From Ascaphus truei (lineage: Eukaryota; Chordata; Amphibia; Anura; Ascaphidae): a stretch of 64,000 nucleotides of DNA. Below the pieces are notes generated by a model. That model was given only the letters and a program-made list of their open reading frames with translations, had not been told where the DNA came from and searched no databases. The stretch spans positions 48,143,248 to 48,207,247 of the forward strand of contig CM071568.1 in NCBI GenBank assembly GCA_036426205.1, read 5' to 3'. The position numbers were made by a program, and so were the translations under genes. Below are positions 33,629-44,964 of this stretch, piece by piece (the stretch's first letter is position 1; the number at the start of each line of letters is the position of its first letter).

Positions 33629-34716
33629 TAAGAAAGATTTTTGTGGTCCGTCAGGATCGAAATGGGTTCCTTGGTTCCTTCCAGGAGATGTCTCCACTCT
33701 TGTAAAGCCATCTTGATGGCTAACAATTCCCTATTCCCCACGTCGTAATTTTTTTCTGCAAAAAACCCACAGGGGTGTAGTTTGTCTTCGGGGGTGGTCC
33801 TTTGAGAGAGAACCGCACCAGCTCCTACGTCGGAGGCGTCAACTTCCAAAGTAAAGGGGAGGGTGGGGATGGGATGTCGCAGAATAGGAGCTGAGACAAA
33901 GGCTTTTTTAAGAGATTCGAAGGCCCGGGTGGCCTCCAATGGCCATGAGGATGGATCGGACCCTTTTTTGGTAAGGGCCGTAATGGGTGCCACCAAGGTA
34001 GAAAAGGCAGCAATTAATTTCCTGTAATAGTTTGCGAAGCCGAGGAAGCGCTGGATCGCCTTTAAGGAGTTAGGTTGAGGCCATTCGAGTACGGAATTGA
34101 GCTTCTCCAGATCCATGGTGAAGCCTTGATCCTAGACAATGTATCCCAGGAAGGTAGTGGAGGATTGGTGAAAGACACACTTCTCCATCTTGGCATAGAG
34201 TTTGTTGGCCCGTAAACTAGAGAGCACCATCTTGGTATGACGAATGTGTTCTTTGAGGGTTTTTGAAAAAATGAGGATATCATCCAAATAGATAATCACA
34301 AAAGAGTTCAATAGGTCACGAAAAACCTTATTCATAAAGTCTTGGAAGACTGCAGGGGCATTGCACAACCCGAATGGCATCACCAGGTACTCATAATGAC
34401 CGCTGCATGTGTTGAACGCGGTCTTCCACTCGTCTCCACTGCAGAGGCGAATCAGGTTGTATGCTCCTCGTAGGTCAAGTTTGGAAAAAATGGTCGCACC
34501 GTGCAGCCTATTGAAGAGCACAGGAATAAGAGGCAAAGTGTAGCGATTTTTGATGGTAATTTTGTTTAGGCCACGGAAATCGATGCACGGGCGAAGCGTC
34601 CCATCCTTCTTCTTTACAAAAAAGAATCCTGCTCCAGCGGGAGAACTAGATTTCCGAATGAAGCCCCTTGCAAGGTTTTCAGAGATATACTCGGACATGG
34701 CCTCAGTCTCAGGCAA
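33629..34716 (-). pseudogene. Reverse transcriptase and first half of RNase H, nearly intact
   Basis: The frame 34716-34132 holds [53 protein letters not shown] and [12 protein letters not shown], with the catalytic YLDD intact. A stop at 34131-34129 lies in the segment VQDQGFTMDLEKL-like; the same frame then continues 34116-33629 through [31 protein letters not shown] and [10 protein letters not shown], where the solo LTR cuts it. Catalytic Asp and Glu of RNase H are present up to the break. Confidence 0.9.
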
Positions 34717-34766
34717 CGATAACGGATAAGACCTGGCCTTGGGAAATGGAGCACCCAGAATTAAGT

Positions 34767-35435
34767 CTATCGGGCAGTAGAAAGGACGATGAGGGGAAGC
34801 TCCTCGGATTTGGCCTTACTGAAGACATCCAGGAACTCCGAATAGACGTCTGTAAGGGTGACGTCTTGTGGGGACGAGGTCTCCAGGACAGCCAGTACCG
34901 CAGCGGGTGGAGCAGACACTTCTACTTGAGAGGATATCCATAGAACAGGAACCTCGGCCGTCCAATTGATGAGGAGATTGTGTAATTGCAGCCATGGTAA
35001 ACCCAGGATGATGTGAACCGAAGGAGAGTGAATGACATCAAAAGAAATAATTTCAAAATGTCCATCATTCATGGAAAGTTCTAGAGGAAATGTCTCCACG
35101 GTAATAAAAGCTGGCTGCAGGGGTCAACCATCTATAGCCTCTAATCTGACCGGAAAGGCATTCTCCCGGAGTGGAATGTTATGCTGGGTAGCAAACACCT
35201 GGTTTATGAAATTCCCTCCGGAACCGGAATCAAGGAAGGCTTGAGCAGGGGTCTGGATGTTTGCGTGCTTTAGGAGGACCGACAATAGAAGACGTTTAGG
35301 GAGACGCTGTGAGGGAGAGGGAGAAGCAGAGATGGTACCCAGTGAGAGTCCCCCATACCTCACTGGGCGTTGGCATTTCCCGGCCTCAAAGGACACCGTG
35401 GCAGGATGTGCCCAGGAGAACCACAATAGAAGCAC
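34767..35435 (-). pseudogene. Retroelement aspartic protease
   Basis: AFLDSGSGGNFI at about 35250-35215 is the retropepsin active site. A stop at 35121-35123 (ITR-like region after RLEAIDG) splits it from 35099-34767, which continues with the flap and HIILGLPWLQ-type segment. The duplication junction (34922) falls inside this second part. Confidence 0.85.
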
Positions 35436-36289
35436 AGGCCCTCATTTCTCCGACGTAGTCGCTCCGTAGAAGGGAGATGATGTGTGCCCAGTTGCATGGG
35501 TTCTGGAGCTTCCAATGCGGGCAGAACAGGAAGAGGAGATCTGGAATTAGAAATCAAAGAAATAGCAGTACGAGGACGTTTACGTTCAGCCTGACTCTCC
35601 AGAAGTCTTTGACCCACCCGAACGCACAAAGCGATTAAGGCCTCTAGTGAGGATGGCCTCTCACGAGCCGCCAACTCGTCCTTTAAGGTTTCCGAAAGCC
35701 CCTGCCAGAAGGCGGCGGAGAGAGCCCCATCGTTCCAATCAGTCTCTGCTGCGATAGTCCGGAACTCCAGAGCGTAACATGCCACTGATCTCCGACCCTG
35801 CGAAATATGGAACAAGGAAGACGCCGCCATATCACTGCATCCTGGGGTGCGAAAACTAGACGAAATTATCTTTTGAAATTGGCAAAGTTATAATTGAGTT
35901 CAGGTTTCAGTACCCAGATTGGTGAAGCCCAGGCCAAGGCGTCCCCGGTGAGAAGGGAATACACATAAGCTACCTTAGTACGATCCGTGGTGAAGTGAGA
36001 AGGTGACAGTTCAAATTGTATCTCGCACTGGTTTAAGAAACCGTGGCATGCAAGCGGATCCCCCGCGTATTTACTGGGCGTAGGAATTCGCAAGTTTGAG
36101 GGCCCTGTTCCTTCACGGGATACTATGGAAGAGGAAGTGGGGACGTTGCCCTGGGGAATCTGAAGAGAGAGGGTATTAACTTGCTGGTTAAGGGAAGAGA
36201 CTTGGTAATCCAAAAAATGAAAGTGTTTGGAAATGGTGGTTAAGGTATCTTCCACCTCAGGGGGTCTGGGTCTGTTGGGCTCTGCATAA
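35360..36289 (-). pseudogene. gag with one frameshift; capsid-like region and zinc knuckle
   Basis: The first part (36289-35866) starts next to the primer-binding site and has a coiled region (VEDTLTTISKHFHFLD, VSSLNQQVNTLSLQ) and a capsid-like end (KYAGDPLACHGFLNQC, LLTGDALAWASPIW). A shift near 35850 leads to 35830-35360 (SLFHISQGRRSVACYALEFR, LAARERPSSLEALIALC), ending in the nucleocapsid motif CFYCGSPGHILPRC (C-x2-C-x4-H-x4-C) at about 35430-35385. This is the gag layout of sushi-type elements. The frame before 36289 stays open back through the whole LTR to 37236, probably by chance in a pyrimidine-rich LTR. Confidence 0.85.
36279..36288 (-). other. Self-complementary primer-binding site of the chromovirus
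   Basis: Directly after the 5' LTR the minus strand reads TTATGCAGAGC. Its complement GCTCTGCATA occurs in the minus-strand LTR at 36772-36763, some 15-20 bases after a TATTTAAT box, where transcription would be expected to start. Tf1/sushi elements are known to prime from the 5' end of their own RNA folded onto such a site; no tRNA 3' complement (TGG...) is present here. The partial 3' LTR has one mismatch (GCTCTTCATA, 30847-30838). Confidence 0.65.
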
Positions 36290-37269
36290 TGTAACACTCG
36301 GCCTGCCCACAAGCCAGAGGAGACCCCGGGTCTGAGGTGGAAAGGAGTAATACCACACACCTGACAGTAGATGGGTGCACGGCCGGAGTGTGGAAGTAGC
36401 GTAGATGGTCCGGGTAACAAGAATATTAAATGATACCGTACTTGACAGCTCCGGCGAAGAAGGGTAAAGTTCGTAAGCCAAGGGTCGTGGATTGGAGAGA
36501 GCAGCATAGTTGAGTGTCCGTAAGCCTGGGTCGTGGAGTGGAGAGAGCAGCGTAGTAGATTGTCCGTGAGCCGTGTCCAGGGATTGTAGGTCTGCAGCGT
36601 AGAAAGTCCAAAGCGAAGTCCAAAGGGTTCCAGAGAGCAACGTAGTAAGGTCCAAAGCAAAAGGTCAAATCCAGGGAGGTCAGCAGAATTTCCAGGGACA
36701 GGAACAGACACTGAAAGACAAGAGAGGCCAGGCAACAGCAGACAGCACCAATGTACAGAAGCTATGCAGAGCAAAGAGGAATTAAATAGGAAGCTGGGAC
36801 TAATCAGGGGAAGGGGAGTGACGGAGGAGCGGCACGGAGAAAGGCCTGATAGGAGAGCAGAGTGTGAGAGTTTGGGACCAATAGGAGTGAGGGGAGGAAG
36901 AGAGGAGTGGCCTGAGTAAAAGTCAGATAGGGGAGACATACCGGAGGGTTTGGGAGTAGTCAGAAGAAGGGGAGGAGCAGAGGGACTGACAGGGGAAGGG
37001 TCAGGTGGGGAAGAAGAACCTGGGAGGCGGAGCTGATGGGGCAGGGGCAGAGACACGCAAGGTGCGTGCACCGCGTCAGCGGGGGCAGAGTCGGGCACCC
37101 GGTGCCAACTAATGGTGGCCTGGGTCAGTGCACCCATAGGGGTGACGTGCACGGCCTGGAGGTGCGGGGACAGCGGCCAGTAGTGGGGAACGCCGCCGGG
37201 GAGCCTGAACGGCCTGTAATAAAGGTAAGGAGGCACTGGACGCGGGTATACCCGCAGCGCGGATCCTTA
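36290..37269 (-). repeat. 5' LTR of the minus-strand chromovirus
   Basis: 980 bp. On the minus strand it begins TGTAAGGATCC and ends GAGTGTTACA. It has a TATTTAAT box at about 36783-36790 and the self-primer sequence at 36772-36763. Beyond 37269 the sequence is Tigger transposase. Confidence 0.85.
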
Positions 37270-37548
37270 CAGATTCTGATTCTGAAGATAATGTTACAGA
37301 AAATATTGTAGAGATGGCAAGGCAGTTAGAGCTGGAAGTGAAGCAGAAGATGTTGCTGAACTTCTGGCGTCCCATTCTGAGCCCATCAGCAAAGAAGATC
37401 TTCTGGAACTTGAAGAGGAGAGAGAGAAGAAGATGTGCAGGATGAGGTTAAGACCATCGAACAGCCTGAAGGCCTAACTTCAAAAATTCTCTTTGAAACT
37501 TTCCATCATCTTGATAGCGCCATGGATCTTTTTGAAAAGCATGACAGG
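37270..37548 (+). pseudogene. Tigger-like transposase C-terminal region, first piece
   Basis: Reads DNVTENIVEMARQLELEV, then after a frame change AEDVAELLASHSEPISKEDL, LEEEREKEDVQDEVKTIEQ and SAMDLFEKHD. This is the acidic C-terminal region after the DDE domain in Tigger/CENP-B-type transposases (a helix pair with LTxEDL, then a LxxAMDLFE-like segment). The catalytic core would lie to the left and is missing. Frame changes near 37330 and 37430 make it a relic. Confidence 0.75.
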
Positions 37549-37895
37549 CATGGGCATCTGCAGGAGGGGGCAAGGGGGCGCTTGCCCCCCCCTGGATCAC
37601 TGAGCCCGTCAAAAAAAAAAATGCAGTCTCAAAAAAAAAAAAATCCCTGTGCACAGTGCTAACACATCCGGACTTCCAGTCGCCCCTGACAACCAGATGG
37701 TACCCGCTGATGATCCCTACACTTCCCCTGCTGCTCCCCCCCCCACCAATTGGCTGGCACTTTGCCAGGATTTTTTTTTTGGCTCGCAGCCAGGCTCTGT
37801 GCTGTGAAGCCGCCATTTCTTCTGTTCAGCATAGAGCAGGTAAGCAATGTCCCATGTCCTCCTATGCCTCTCCCCTTGTCTCCTCTGGCCCCCTC

Positions 37896-38040
37896 ACTGG
37901 TCTCCTCTGGCCCCCCCACGGCCTCCCCTGGTCCCCCCACGGCCTCCCCTGGTCTCCCCACAGCCTCCCCTGGTCCCCCCATGGCCTCCCCTGGTCCCCC
38001 CATGGCCTCCCCTGGTCCCCCCACGACGTCCCCAGGTCAC
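37896..38040. repeat. Minisatellite, 21-bp unit
   Basis: About six units of cccccacggcctcccctggtc with A/T and C/T changes. Being a multiple of three, the array is open in several frames, which is not evidence of coding. Confidence 0.9.
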
Positions 38041-38324
38041 CCCAAGAACTCCCTGGACACACCGGCACTTCCTCATGTTCACCCACAGCCTACTTAAGCC
38101 CCAACAGCCTCCTCTGGCCCCAAACGGATCCGATGACTCCTATTGCCCACACAGCCTCCCCCATGTCTACACCCCTGCTCCAGTCCAGTAAGTAACCACC
38201 CACCGTCTCCGGTTCCAGCTCTCTGTAACACTGCCATCCGCGCTCTGTCACCCTGATCCATCTCTCTGCAACCTCTCCCTCTCATGTAACAACCCTCCTC
38301 TCGCTCCCATGCTCTGTCCCCCCT

Positions 38325-38582
38325 GCCTTCCTCTCTTGTCACCCTGCCTCCCTCTCTCTGTCACCCTGCCTCGCTCTCTCTGTTCCCTGCCTACTCCTAC
38401 TGCACCTTGCTCGCTCTCTACGGTCAACCTGCCTCGTTGTCTTGTCCACCGTGCTTACTCTCTCTGTAACCATCTGCCTTACTCTCTCTGTCACCCTGCC
38501 TCGCTCTCTCTGTCACCCTGCCTCGCTCTCTCTGTCACCCTGTCTCGCTCTCTCTGTCACCCTGTCTCGCGCTCTCTGTCTC
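38325..38582. repeat. Minisatellite, about 22-bp unit
   Basis: Units of cctcgctctctctgtcaccctg, irregular on the left and regular from about 38470 to 38580. Confidence 0.88.
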
Positions 38583-38837
38583 ACACTCTGGATCTGGATA
38601 TATTGTTTACCCTATATATCTTAACTGTCCTATACCTACACCAAAATAACCTATACTGCTTTCTTCCAGATCTGATTCTCAAGCTTCACACGGGAGACAG
38701 CGGAATCCCCCCTAACCCAGAAGACAGGTGGGGAACACCTCCCATCCAGTATATATCATGAGGGTACCTGGACATTGAGGGACTGCGGATCAGGTAAGAT
38801 CCCAGGTGGGATTGCTGCTTTGAAAAATGTGCATCGG

Positions 38838-38915
38838 GGGCATCCAGACACTGGTTAAGGGGTTCAGGAAATTAGTCATTCACATCTGGGTTTTTTTTTT
38901 TTAGATTTGTGCGTT
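38838..38915 (+). repeat. Dispersed repeat, plus-strand copy
   Basis: Shares ctggttaaggggttcaggaa and tagtcattcacatctgg with the complement of 46765-46845. The two copies are in opposite orientation about 8 kb apart; the family is not recognised. Confidence 0.7.
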
Positions 38916-39539
38916 CATCCAAAACACACACACATACACACGCAGAGGTCTCGGCGCGCTTGCGCAGGGTGTCCGATCTGCATGGGTGAGATGAGTGGCG
39001 TCCAACGTGTGACGGAAAAGGAAGCGCCGTGGCGAGCACGCGCCTGCCATCCTAGCTCCCCCTGTGCCAGCCTCCTGCCCCGACCCCAGTCGTTAAGGTA
39101 AGCTGTTATCTTCTTGTAGTGAAGTGTTTGCCAAATGTTATTCATTATCTTATTGGTGTGTGGGGTTGGACCTATATATGTATTGTGGGGGTGTATTTTT
39201 ATATGTATTGTGGGGGTATAATAAACAGATTGCATTGTTTTTTTTTTTTTCCATATTACATTAAGAAGAAAATAGTTAAGTAAAAGTTGCGCGCTAAATT
39301 TTTTTTTTCATGGTAGGTGCGCTATGAGTTGTGGGGAGGGGGGGTGGGCCTTGCTCCTTTCATTTGTCCTGGGCCCCATGATTTCTGTTGGCGGCCCTGG
39401 GCACCGTACAGTACATTAACGACACTATAAACGCCAAAAACAAAACTCCGGGAGAGCCGCCTCACTCCCAAGTCGGGACCAATCTGTGCTGTGGCTGGGC
39501 CCATCATTGAGCTGTGGCGGCGCCGGTGCCAACAAGTCC

Positions 39540-40700
39540 ACTCATCATTGATAGCTAAGCGCTACCAATGAGAGCAGCTGCCGTCCCTTGATGACCCAGT
39601 CCCTGAGTCCGACTCTGACCTCCACACTCATCACGCGGCCTCCCACCCATCATGCTCCCGCCTCCTCTGACTTGTCGTCAATTTGCGTAGGCTCACAGTT
39701 CAGAGAGTCTGCTGAAGAGTGAAGATGCAGGCAGCAGCACTCTCTCTGCGCAATAGGCCCCGGCGACCCAGCACTCTGCAGAGTAGACTGCAATTAGTTC
39801 TGAAATCTGAATCCAATAATCCACAGACCACAGTAGTTTTGCTGCCTCAGGGGGCAGGAGGTAGCATTTGGAATTGGCAACAATTTGAAAATTAGGGTAC
39901 AAAGACAACACAACGTTTCGCTGGGTGCCAGTGCCACCACATGCATCATGGTGGCTATTTATTAAGCTGAGCTGAATAGAGTGTGAGAAAGATTCTGAGA
40001 GAATGGAGAAATATTATGGAAAAAGCAAGACGGGGCATGGTGAGTGAGAGAGCAGCGAGAGAGAGTAAAAGTAAAATAGATACAGCAAAAGAGAGACAAA
40101 GGAGCATGATGCTACTATGGATGGAAAAAGAAAGATGGGGAGAGAGAGGGAGCACATGATAGAAAAACCCTGCACTGTGTCTTGTGTGTTGAAAAAACAA
40201 GGAGAAGCTGACAGTGAAAAACAAGGGAAAGGAAGCAAGCACTCAGAAAAACGGGGGAAGCGAAAGATGTGGGATTATATCTGGTGAATGATGTGGATAC
40301 CATCCAATGTTAAGGCAAGTGCTGTGGGGTTATAACTGGTGCTGTGTGGCAAGTGTTTTGGGTGCAATCTAGTGCTGTGGCAAGTGAAATCTGGCACTAC
40401 AGTATATATATATATATATTCTGTGTGTGTGTGTGTACAGTCATACTAATAAGTGCCCCCACATAGCTCGTAGGTCGCAGCACGCCCCGTTCCGCAGCGG
40501 AACGGGATGGACTCAATGATGAAGCATACCACCAAGGGGAAACCATATTGGGGAGGGTTATATAAAGAAAACATTCTGTTTTTCTTGCTTTTTTGAAAAA
40601 GAGTTGGTTTTGCAGTACTGAAGGGTCTTTTTTTTATTAGAAGTATATTTACCCACCCACCCACACTGTGTGCCACACACATACACTTTTCCAAGATTCT
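39540..40700. other. No gene seen within the hAT-like insertion
   Basis: GC-mixed to about 39950, then a purine-rich stretch (about 39960-40270) of gaga/gaaa character, an AT-GT microsatellite at 40405-40436, and AT-rich sequence. No coding signature. Confidence 0.45.
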
Positions 40701-41466
40701 ATTACTGCATACAGGGCTGTATTCAATAAATAGTGCATTGTAGGTGAGTTATTTGAAGTTCACAAATCTCATCTTACCAATATAACTATGCATTATGCAA
40801 GGAAAGCTTGGATCTCCTAGCAGGAGAACTTTAAAGGGATTTTTCAACTCCCTGCAGCTCATCTACAACCCACAGTTTATTCAATACCGCCAGCCTGGTG
40901 ATGGGCAGAGTATTTAATGATCCCCATTTCTTTTCTTGTGCCCCATCTGGCTCACATCATGTCGGAGGATTCTGCGCAGAGAAGCAGCCTTAAAATGTAA
41001 TTGTGGCCTAGGGGTGACCCTTTTGTCCACTTTTTATGTAATAAATCTATTTTTTGTTGCTTAAAACCGTGAGCCTCCTTCTGTTACTTTGGGCAGTGCA
41101 CTGCCTTATTTTTCTACTTAAAAAGTAGTAGTACGGCTGGAATTTCTGCACTTAAGCTCCAGAGTGACATGGCACGTTCTCCAGGCACCCACCAGATCCT
41201 GCAACCCTGAGTAGCTGCTCTTTTTTTATGTCATAACTACACTTTCACAATTGCTTTATTAACCTTCAAGCTTTCTCAAATTTGCTTGAAAATGCACCAT
41301 TTGCACACTCTTTTTTTCCAAATTTTCTCAGGAGGGAGAACACCCCTTATGCTGGTCAGGCTCGCTCGCCACAGTGCACTCACCACAAATTTTACTCCGG
41401 GCACTGGCCATTAAAATTATCCCCCCCCCCCCTGAAAACATTTCTGCGGATGCCCATGATGACAGG

Positions 41467-41766
41467 GACTTCAAAAGAAGTTCCAAAGTCAATGCAATCA
41501 TTTTGGGGGGTTATGTCTGTTACAAAGAAATCTACAGAGAAAAGAAAAGAGCTACAGTTCAAACCTCCTTAGAGACCTACTTTCCTAAAAGGTCAGCAGC
41601 TCCCAGTCAATCTCCCAGACCATCAACATCCACTGAAAGTCCACCTCGAGCATCGACATCAGCCCCAAACACTACTTCTACTATTATTTCTACTTCAAGT
41701 AGTCCATCCAAATCGCCAGCAAGAAAGCGTCTAGCCCTTGATGACTCGAATTACAAAATACAGTAG
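41467..41766 (+). pseudogene. Tigger-like transposase C terminus, second piece
   Basis: Continues after the insertion with DFKRSSKVNAIILGGYVCY, then KKRATVQTSLETYF, the conserved QTSLxxFF-type tail of Tigger transposases. It ends in a Ser/Pro/Thr-rich stretch, RKRLALDDS and a stop at 41764-41766. The Ser-rich tail looks like the usual disordered end. Confidence 0.78.
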
Positions 41767-42067
41767 AAGATATGCCCTCTCTTTCATCCATCCTACATAA
41801 TTTATACATCATTTTTCATTCATCCATTTTGCATCTGCCAGCCCTAGTGAAAAAAATCAGCTGACATTAAAGATTTCTTTCAATAAAACCTATTCTATTT
41901 ATTTTGGTTACAAATGCGTTATTTACATCAGATATGCATGTACATGACGATTGCAGTACAGTACATGCATCATTAAGTGGAACAAAGGTAGTGCTTCACT
42001 TTAAGTACATTTTCGCTTAACATACATGCTCCGGACCCATTGAGTACATTAATGCGGGGTATGCCTG

Positions 42068-42601
42068 TACCTAGATTGGTGCTAATATAATTGTATGTAG
42101 AATATTGAGCCACTACTGACATCTCTGAGGTGGCAGTAAAAAAATGGGCAACAAATGGGTATCAAAGCAAACTAATGAGATGTGTTCCCTTGTTTGTGTT
42201 TTGGTGTGCTGTGTCAGGACAAAACTATGTAGACATGCCCCATCTCAGTGACATAAATAGCTAGGAGCAATACACACGGTGTGCTCAAGTGGAAATAAGT
42301 GCATGACAATCGGCAGATACAGAATGTAATCTAAGATTTTAGGTCGAATCTCTAGTATTTTGCCCTTTTTAAAGTATTGTACATACTGTAGCCTCCCCTG
42401 TTTTTATAGAATAGCATATACATATTTTCTGTTTTCTTTAATTATCGAAACAGGGTTAACTGAAGATTTTTATCAAATTTTGTATCACCTACTTCAAGCT
42501 GGTGTTAGCCCTGTCTTTCCTATATGTGTGTACTGGCCAATCACTGGGAAATTATATACATAGGCAATGTAATGCAAACCAGCATGAAATAGGTCATTAC
42601 A
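42068..42601. other. No gene seen
   Basis: AT-rich sequence between the Tigger end and the next LTR. No recognisable repeat or reading frame. Confidence 0.5.
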
Positions 42602-42605
42602 TAGT

Positions 42606-44230
42606 TGTAGCCCTTTTTCTGAACCCTCCCAAAGGAACTACTGGTCACTGTACCACACCTGTGGCTCCAGGAGAGCTGAGCCTCCGCTAGCTGGGAGCCT
42701 GGGGTAACTATTCTAGTGCAGCGCCTTCACTTACCCAGGATCCCCGTGATGTGAGATTCCCCTGGGCAAGAAATACATACACACACATGTGATGCAACCA
42801 ACTTTACTGTAATAATGATAATGCACAGCAACCTTATCACTCTATAATGCAACTTAGCAATAACACATATCAATACACACACACCGCATATCCTAACGCA
42901 TAATCTTAGCAGCAATGCCTAACACCCTAATAACTAGTACCGTCCTTACAATGGTAGTGGCTCAGCCACGCTCCTAATGAGTGCTGTCTCAGTCCTGCTA
43001 CCGCGTGCTCCACACCGTGTCCGTGTACGGAAATGTGTTGGCATAGGCTCAGTTCTTTAGCCACTCGCTCAGTGTTCCTAAAGAGGTTAGCCTAAGGCGG
43101 GATCAGCGCCTGTTGACCAGTGTTGGTGCACTTGTTGTTATAGTACCTTCCGGTCACGGTGGTGACCGGTACCTCTTCGCAAAGGGTCAGATGAATCAAC
43201 GGTCTGCCTCCTGGGTCTCAATGTCCAGCCGTCTGGTCCCAGACGACTCGCCAGCAAGCCTGCTCCGCTTGCTTGTCCCTTTGTCCCTAGCTGTCTACAC
43301 AGTAAAGGGTGATGCTCGCTACCACTATGGGTGCCCCTGCAGCACAGCAACCTTTGGTGACTTCAGGGAAGACTCCTAGGGGCCTACGGGGTAGCCTGTC
43401 CTTGCAGGTGGGTCACTGACCCCCTGCACCCACTCCCTTCACCTCCCGGATCCCCTCTGACTAACTCAACCTAACACCTGCAGCAAACATACTGCACTCA
43501 TACTGTAACTGCAGCAGGCACACTGCACTCAACCGGGTACCGGCAGCAAACGTGCTGCACACACACACCTTGCCTACTTGTCAGCGCACACAGCACTGAC
43601 AGCCGTGACACTGACAAGACTGCACACTCCACACACTGCTAAGGGCAGGGTCCCTAACCTAGAGGCCGTCCCTCAGTGCTTACCTCCTACCCTGGTGGGG
43701 GGCCTGCCTGGGATCTGGGGAACTATCTTACCTGGTGTAGGAGCCAATCGCTCCCTACATCCTTCCTTCCCCTTCCTGCTCCCAGCTTCAACTGCCGTCC
43801 CACTAAGCCCGCGAAATGTATCAATGCTCCTCTAGTGAATCCTGGCCTCTCATTGGCCACTTGTGGACACCTGGTGAGTGCCTCTCTAGGCCTCATGGGA
43901 CTTGTAGTCCCGTGGAGGCTGTCTTTGCATTGGGGCCGCGTGCGCACTTGCCTTACACATGCGTGAGTCCCTAATGGCCGCCGCAACTTTCTGTTTCTGC
44001 GCATGCGTGATCACGGCGCATGTGCGATCACGGTGCATGTGCGCGTATCGGCAATGGCGGCCCCCGCTAGCCGAGTGCGCCGTCGGGACTCCAGGAACTC
44101 GGAGCGCTCCCTGGAGCGGCCCCCACCTTCGCGAGCAGCCGGCGGGTCCGTCGCTGGCTCCGGCGGCACCCGCGACCGCTCGGCAAACTCGGAGGGGGGT
44201 CTTTGGGGGCAAAATAAGACCAGAGCTACA
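42606..44230 (-). repeat. Solo LTR, about 1.6 kb
   Basis: Begins TGTAGCCC and ends GAGCTACA, flanked by a perfect 4-bp duplication TAGT (42602-42605 and 44231-44234). Inside it has GAGCTGAGCCTCCGC...GTGCAGCGCC in the order seen in the solo LTR at 32316, and a GC-rich end with palindromic gcgcatgcgtgatcacggcg (43998-44017). Orientation is inferred from that similarity. No internal region is present. Confidence 0.7.
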
Positions 44231-44234
44231 TAGT

Positions 44235-44960
44235 AATGAAAAACAATAAATATATATATATATATATATCTCAAAACACACAAACAAACAGTAGCGCTTA
44301 TTAATTAATTATGTGAATATTAACGTGCTTAAATCAATAGGGATTAAGTGAATACTTAATTATAATAATAGTGATATTTAAACTAGTGCTATTAATAGCT
44401 AATAGTGTTATTGCTAATTATAAATAATGGGGTTCATAAATCATAAAAAAGTCACTCAAAATTCACACTGGTGTACTCCATCAGGTCCACTGAGGATATG
44501 TATAAACTTAGGATGGTATCCAGACCCCAGATACTAATGGTTCATGCAGCTCCTTTGATGTGGTATAGCCATCCACAAAGTACCTACAGAAAAAAAACAA
44601 AGAGAAGCGCAGGCACCATAGTGTTATACTGTATAAAAAATAGAGTCCATTTAATAACATACGCGGTCCCATGGAATCACACTTACAAGATTTTTAAAAA
44701 AACAAGCATGTGAGAGAATAATCTCTAAGGGGTTCGTCAGCTGGGTGGGAGGGGTCCAGTGTGAATACTCTGCCTGAGTTGATTGCAGCCGTTGGAGCTC
44801 CGGACACACAACTGCTGAGCTGTTTAGATCAGCCTGATGATCCGCATGCAGTTTTCAGTCCTTCAGTCAATCGAGATTCCGGCTGCTAGCCGCGTATGCA
44901 GGGTGAATAACGGGGCTCCACACAGGCAGAAGGCACCTCCTCTCTCCGTCGTGCGCACTG
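44235..44960. other. AT-rich stretch with (AT)n, then unassigned repeat-like sequence
   Basis: (AT)n at about 44248-44270, AT-rich to 44460, then 44470-44960, which resembles other dispersed frog-type repeats but was not matched inside the window. No gene. Confidence 0.4.
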
Positions 44961-44964
44961 ACGT

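Larger units (their letters stand above)
25624..34922. repeat. Tandem duplication, second copy (about 9.3 kb)
   Basis: Same content and order as 16556-25623 but with longer open frames. At its right end the chromovirus continues without break into gag and the 5' LTR to 37269, so this copy is probably the true arrangement. The boundary shows two or three bases of microhomology (TAT against TA). Confidence 0.93.
30368..37269 (-). mobile_element. Ty3/gypsy chromovirus (Tf1/sushi type) with 3' deletion and nested solo LTR
   Basis: Read on the minus strand: 5' LTR 37269-36290, gag, protease, RT, RNase H, integrase, then a partial 3' LTR (about 31090-30368). The integrase frame runs directly into LTR sequence near 31100, so the integrase C terminus, the chromodomain, the 3' untranslated region and the first part of the 3' LTR are deleted. 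A solo LTR (32316-33628) splits RNase H. The outer flanks show no shared target duplication: CCTTC before 30368, GATTC after 37269, the latter inside a Tigger transposase fragment. This is consistent with later rearrangement. The frames are far better kept than in the plus-strand copy at 1060-5100. Confidence 0.92.
37549..41458. mobile_element. 3.9-kb hAT-like insertion inside the Tigger relic
   Basis: Left end CATGGGCATCTGCAGGAGG and the complement of the right end CATGGGCATCCGCAG agree at 14 of 15 leading bases. The insertion is flanked by a perfect 8-bp duplication ATGACAGG (37541-37548 and 41459-41466), the hAT hallmark. Removing it restores the transposase frame. No transposase is visible inside. 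It holds minisatellites and other repeats, among them a string at about 39380-39397 whose complement starts CAGGGCCGCCAACAG, like another hAT end. It is thus either a large non-autonomous element or a nest of insertions. Confidence 0.7.
37270..42067 (+). mobile_element. pogo/Tigger-like DNA transposon, 3' part, split by an insertion
   Basis: Two pieces, 37270-37548 and 41467-42067, belong together: they join in frame across the 8-bp duplication ATGACAGG. The right end is a terminal inverted repeat whose complement starts CAGGCATACCCCGCATTAA (42067 back), typical of Tigger/pogo, followed by TA. The left part of the transposon is absent, cut at the chromovirus LTR (37269). Confidence 0.85.

Noticed and set aside
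37659..38195. Pro/Trp-rich frames on both strands
   Set aside because: They are the 21-bp minisatellite read in several frames.
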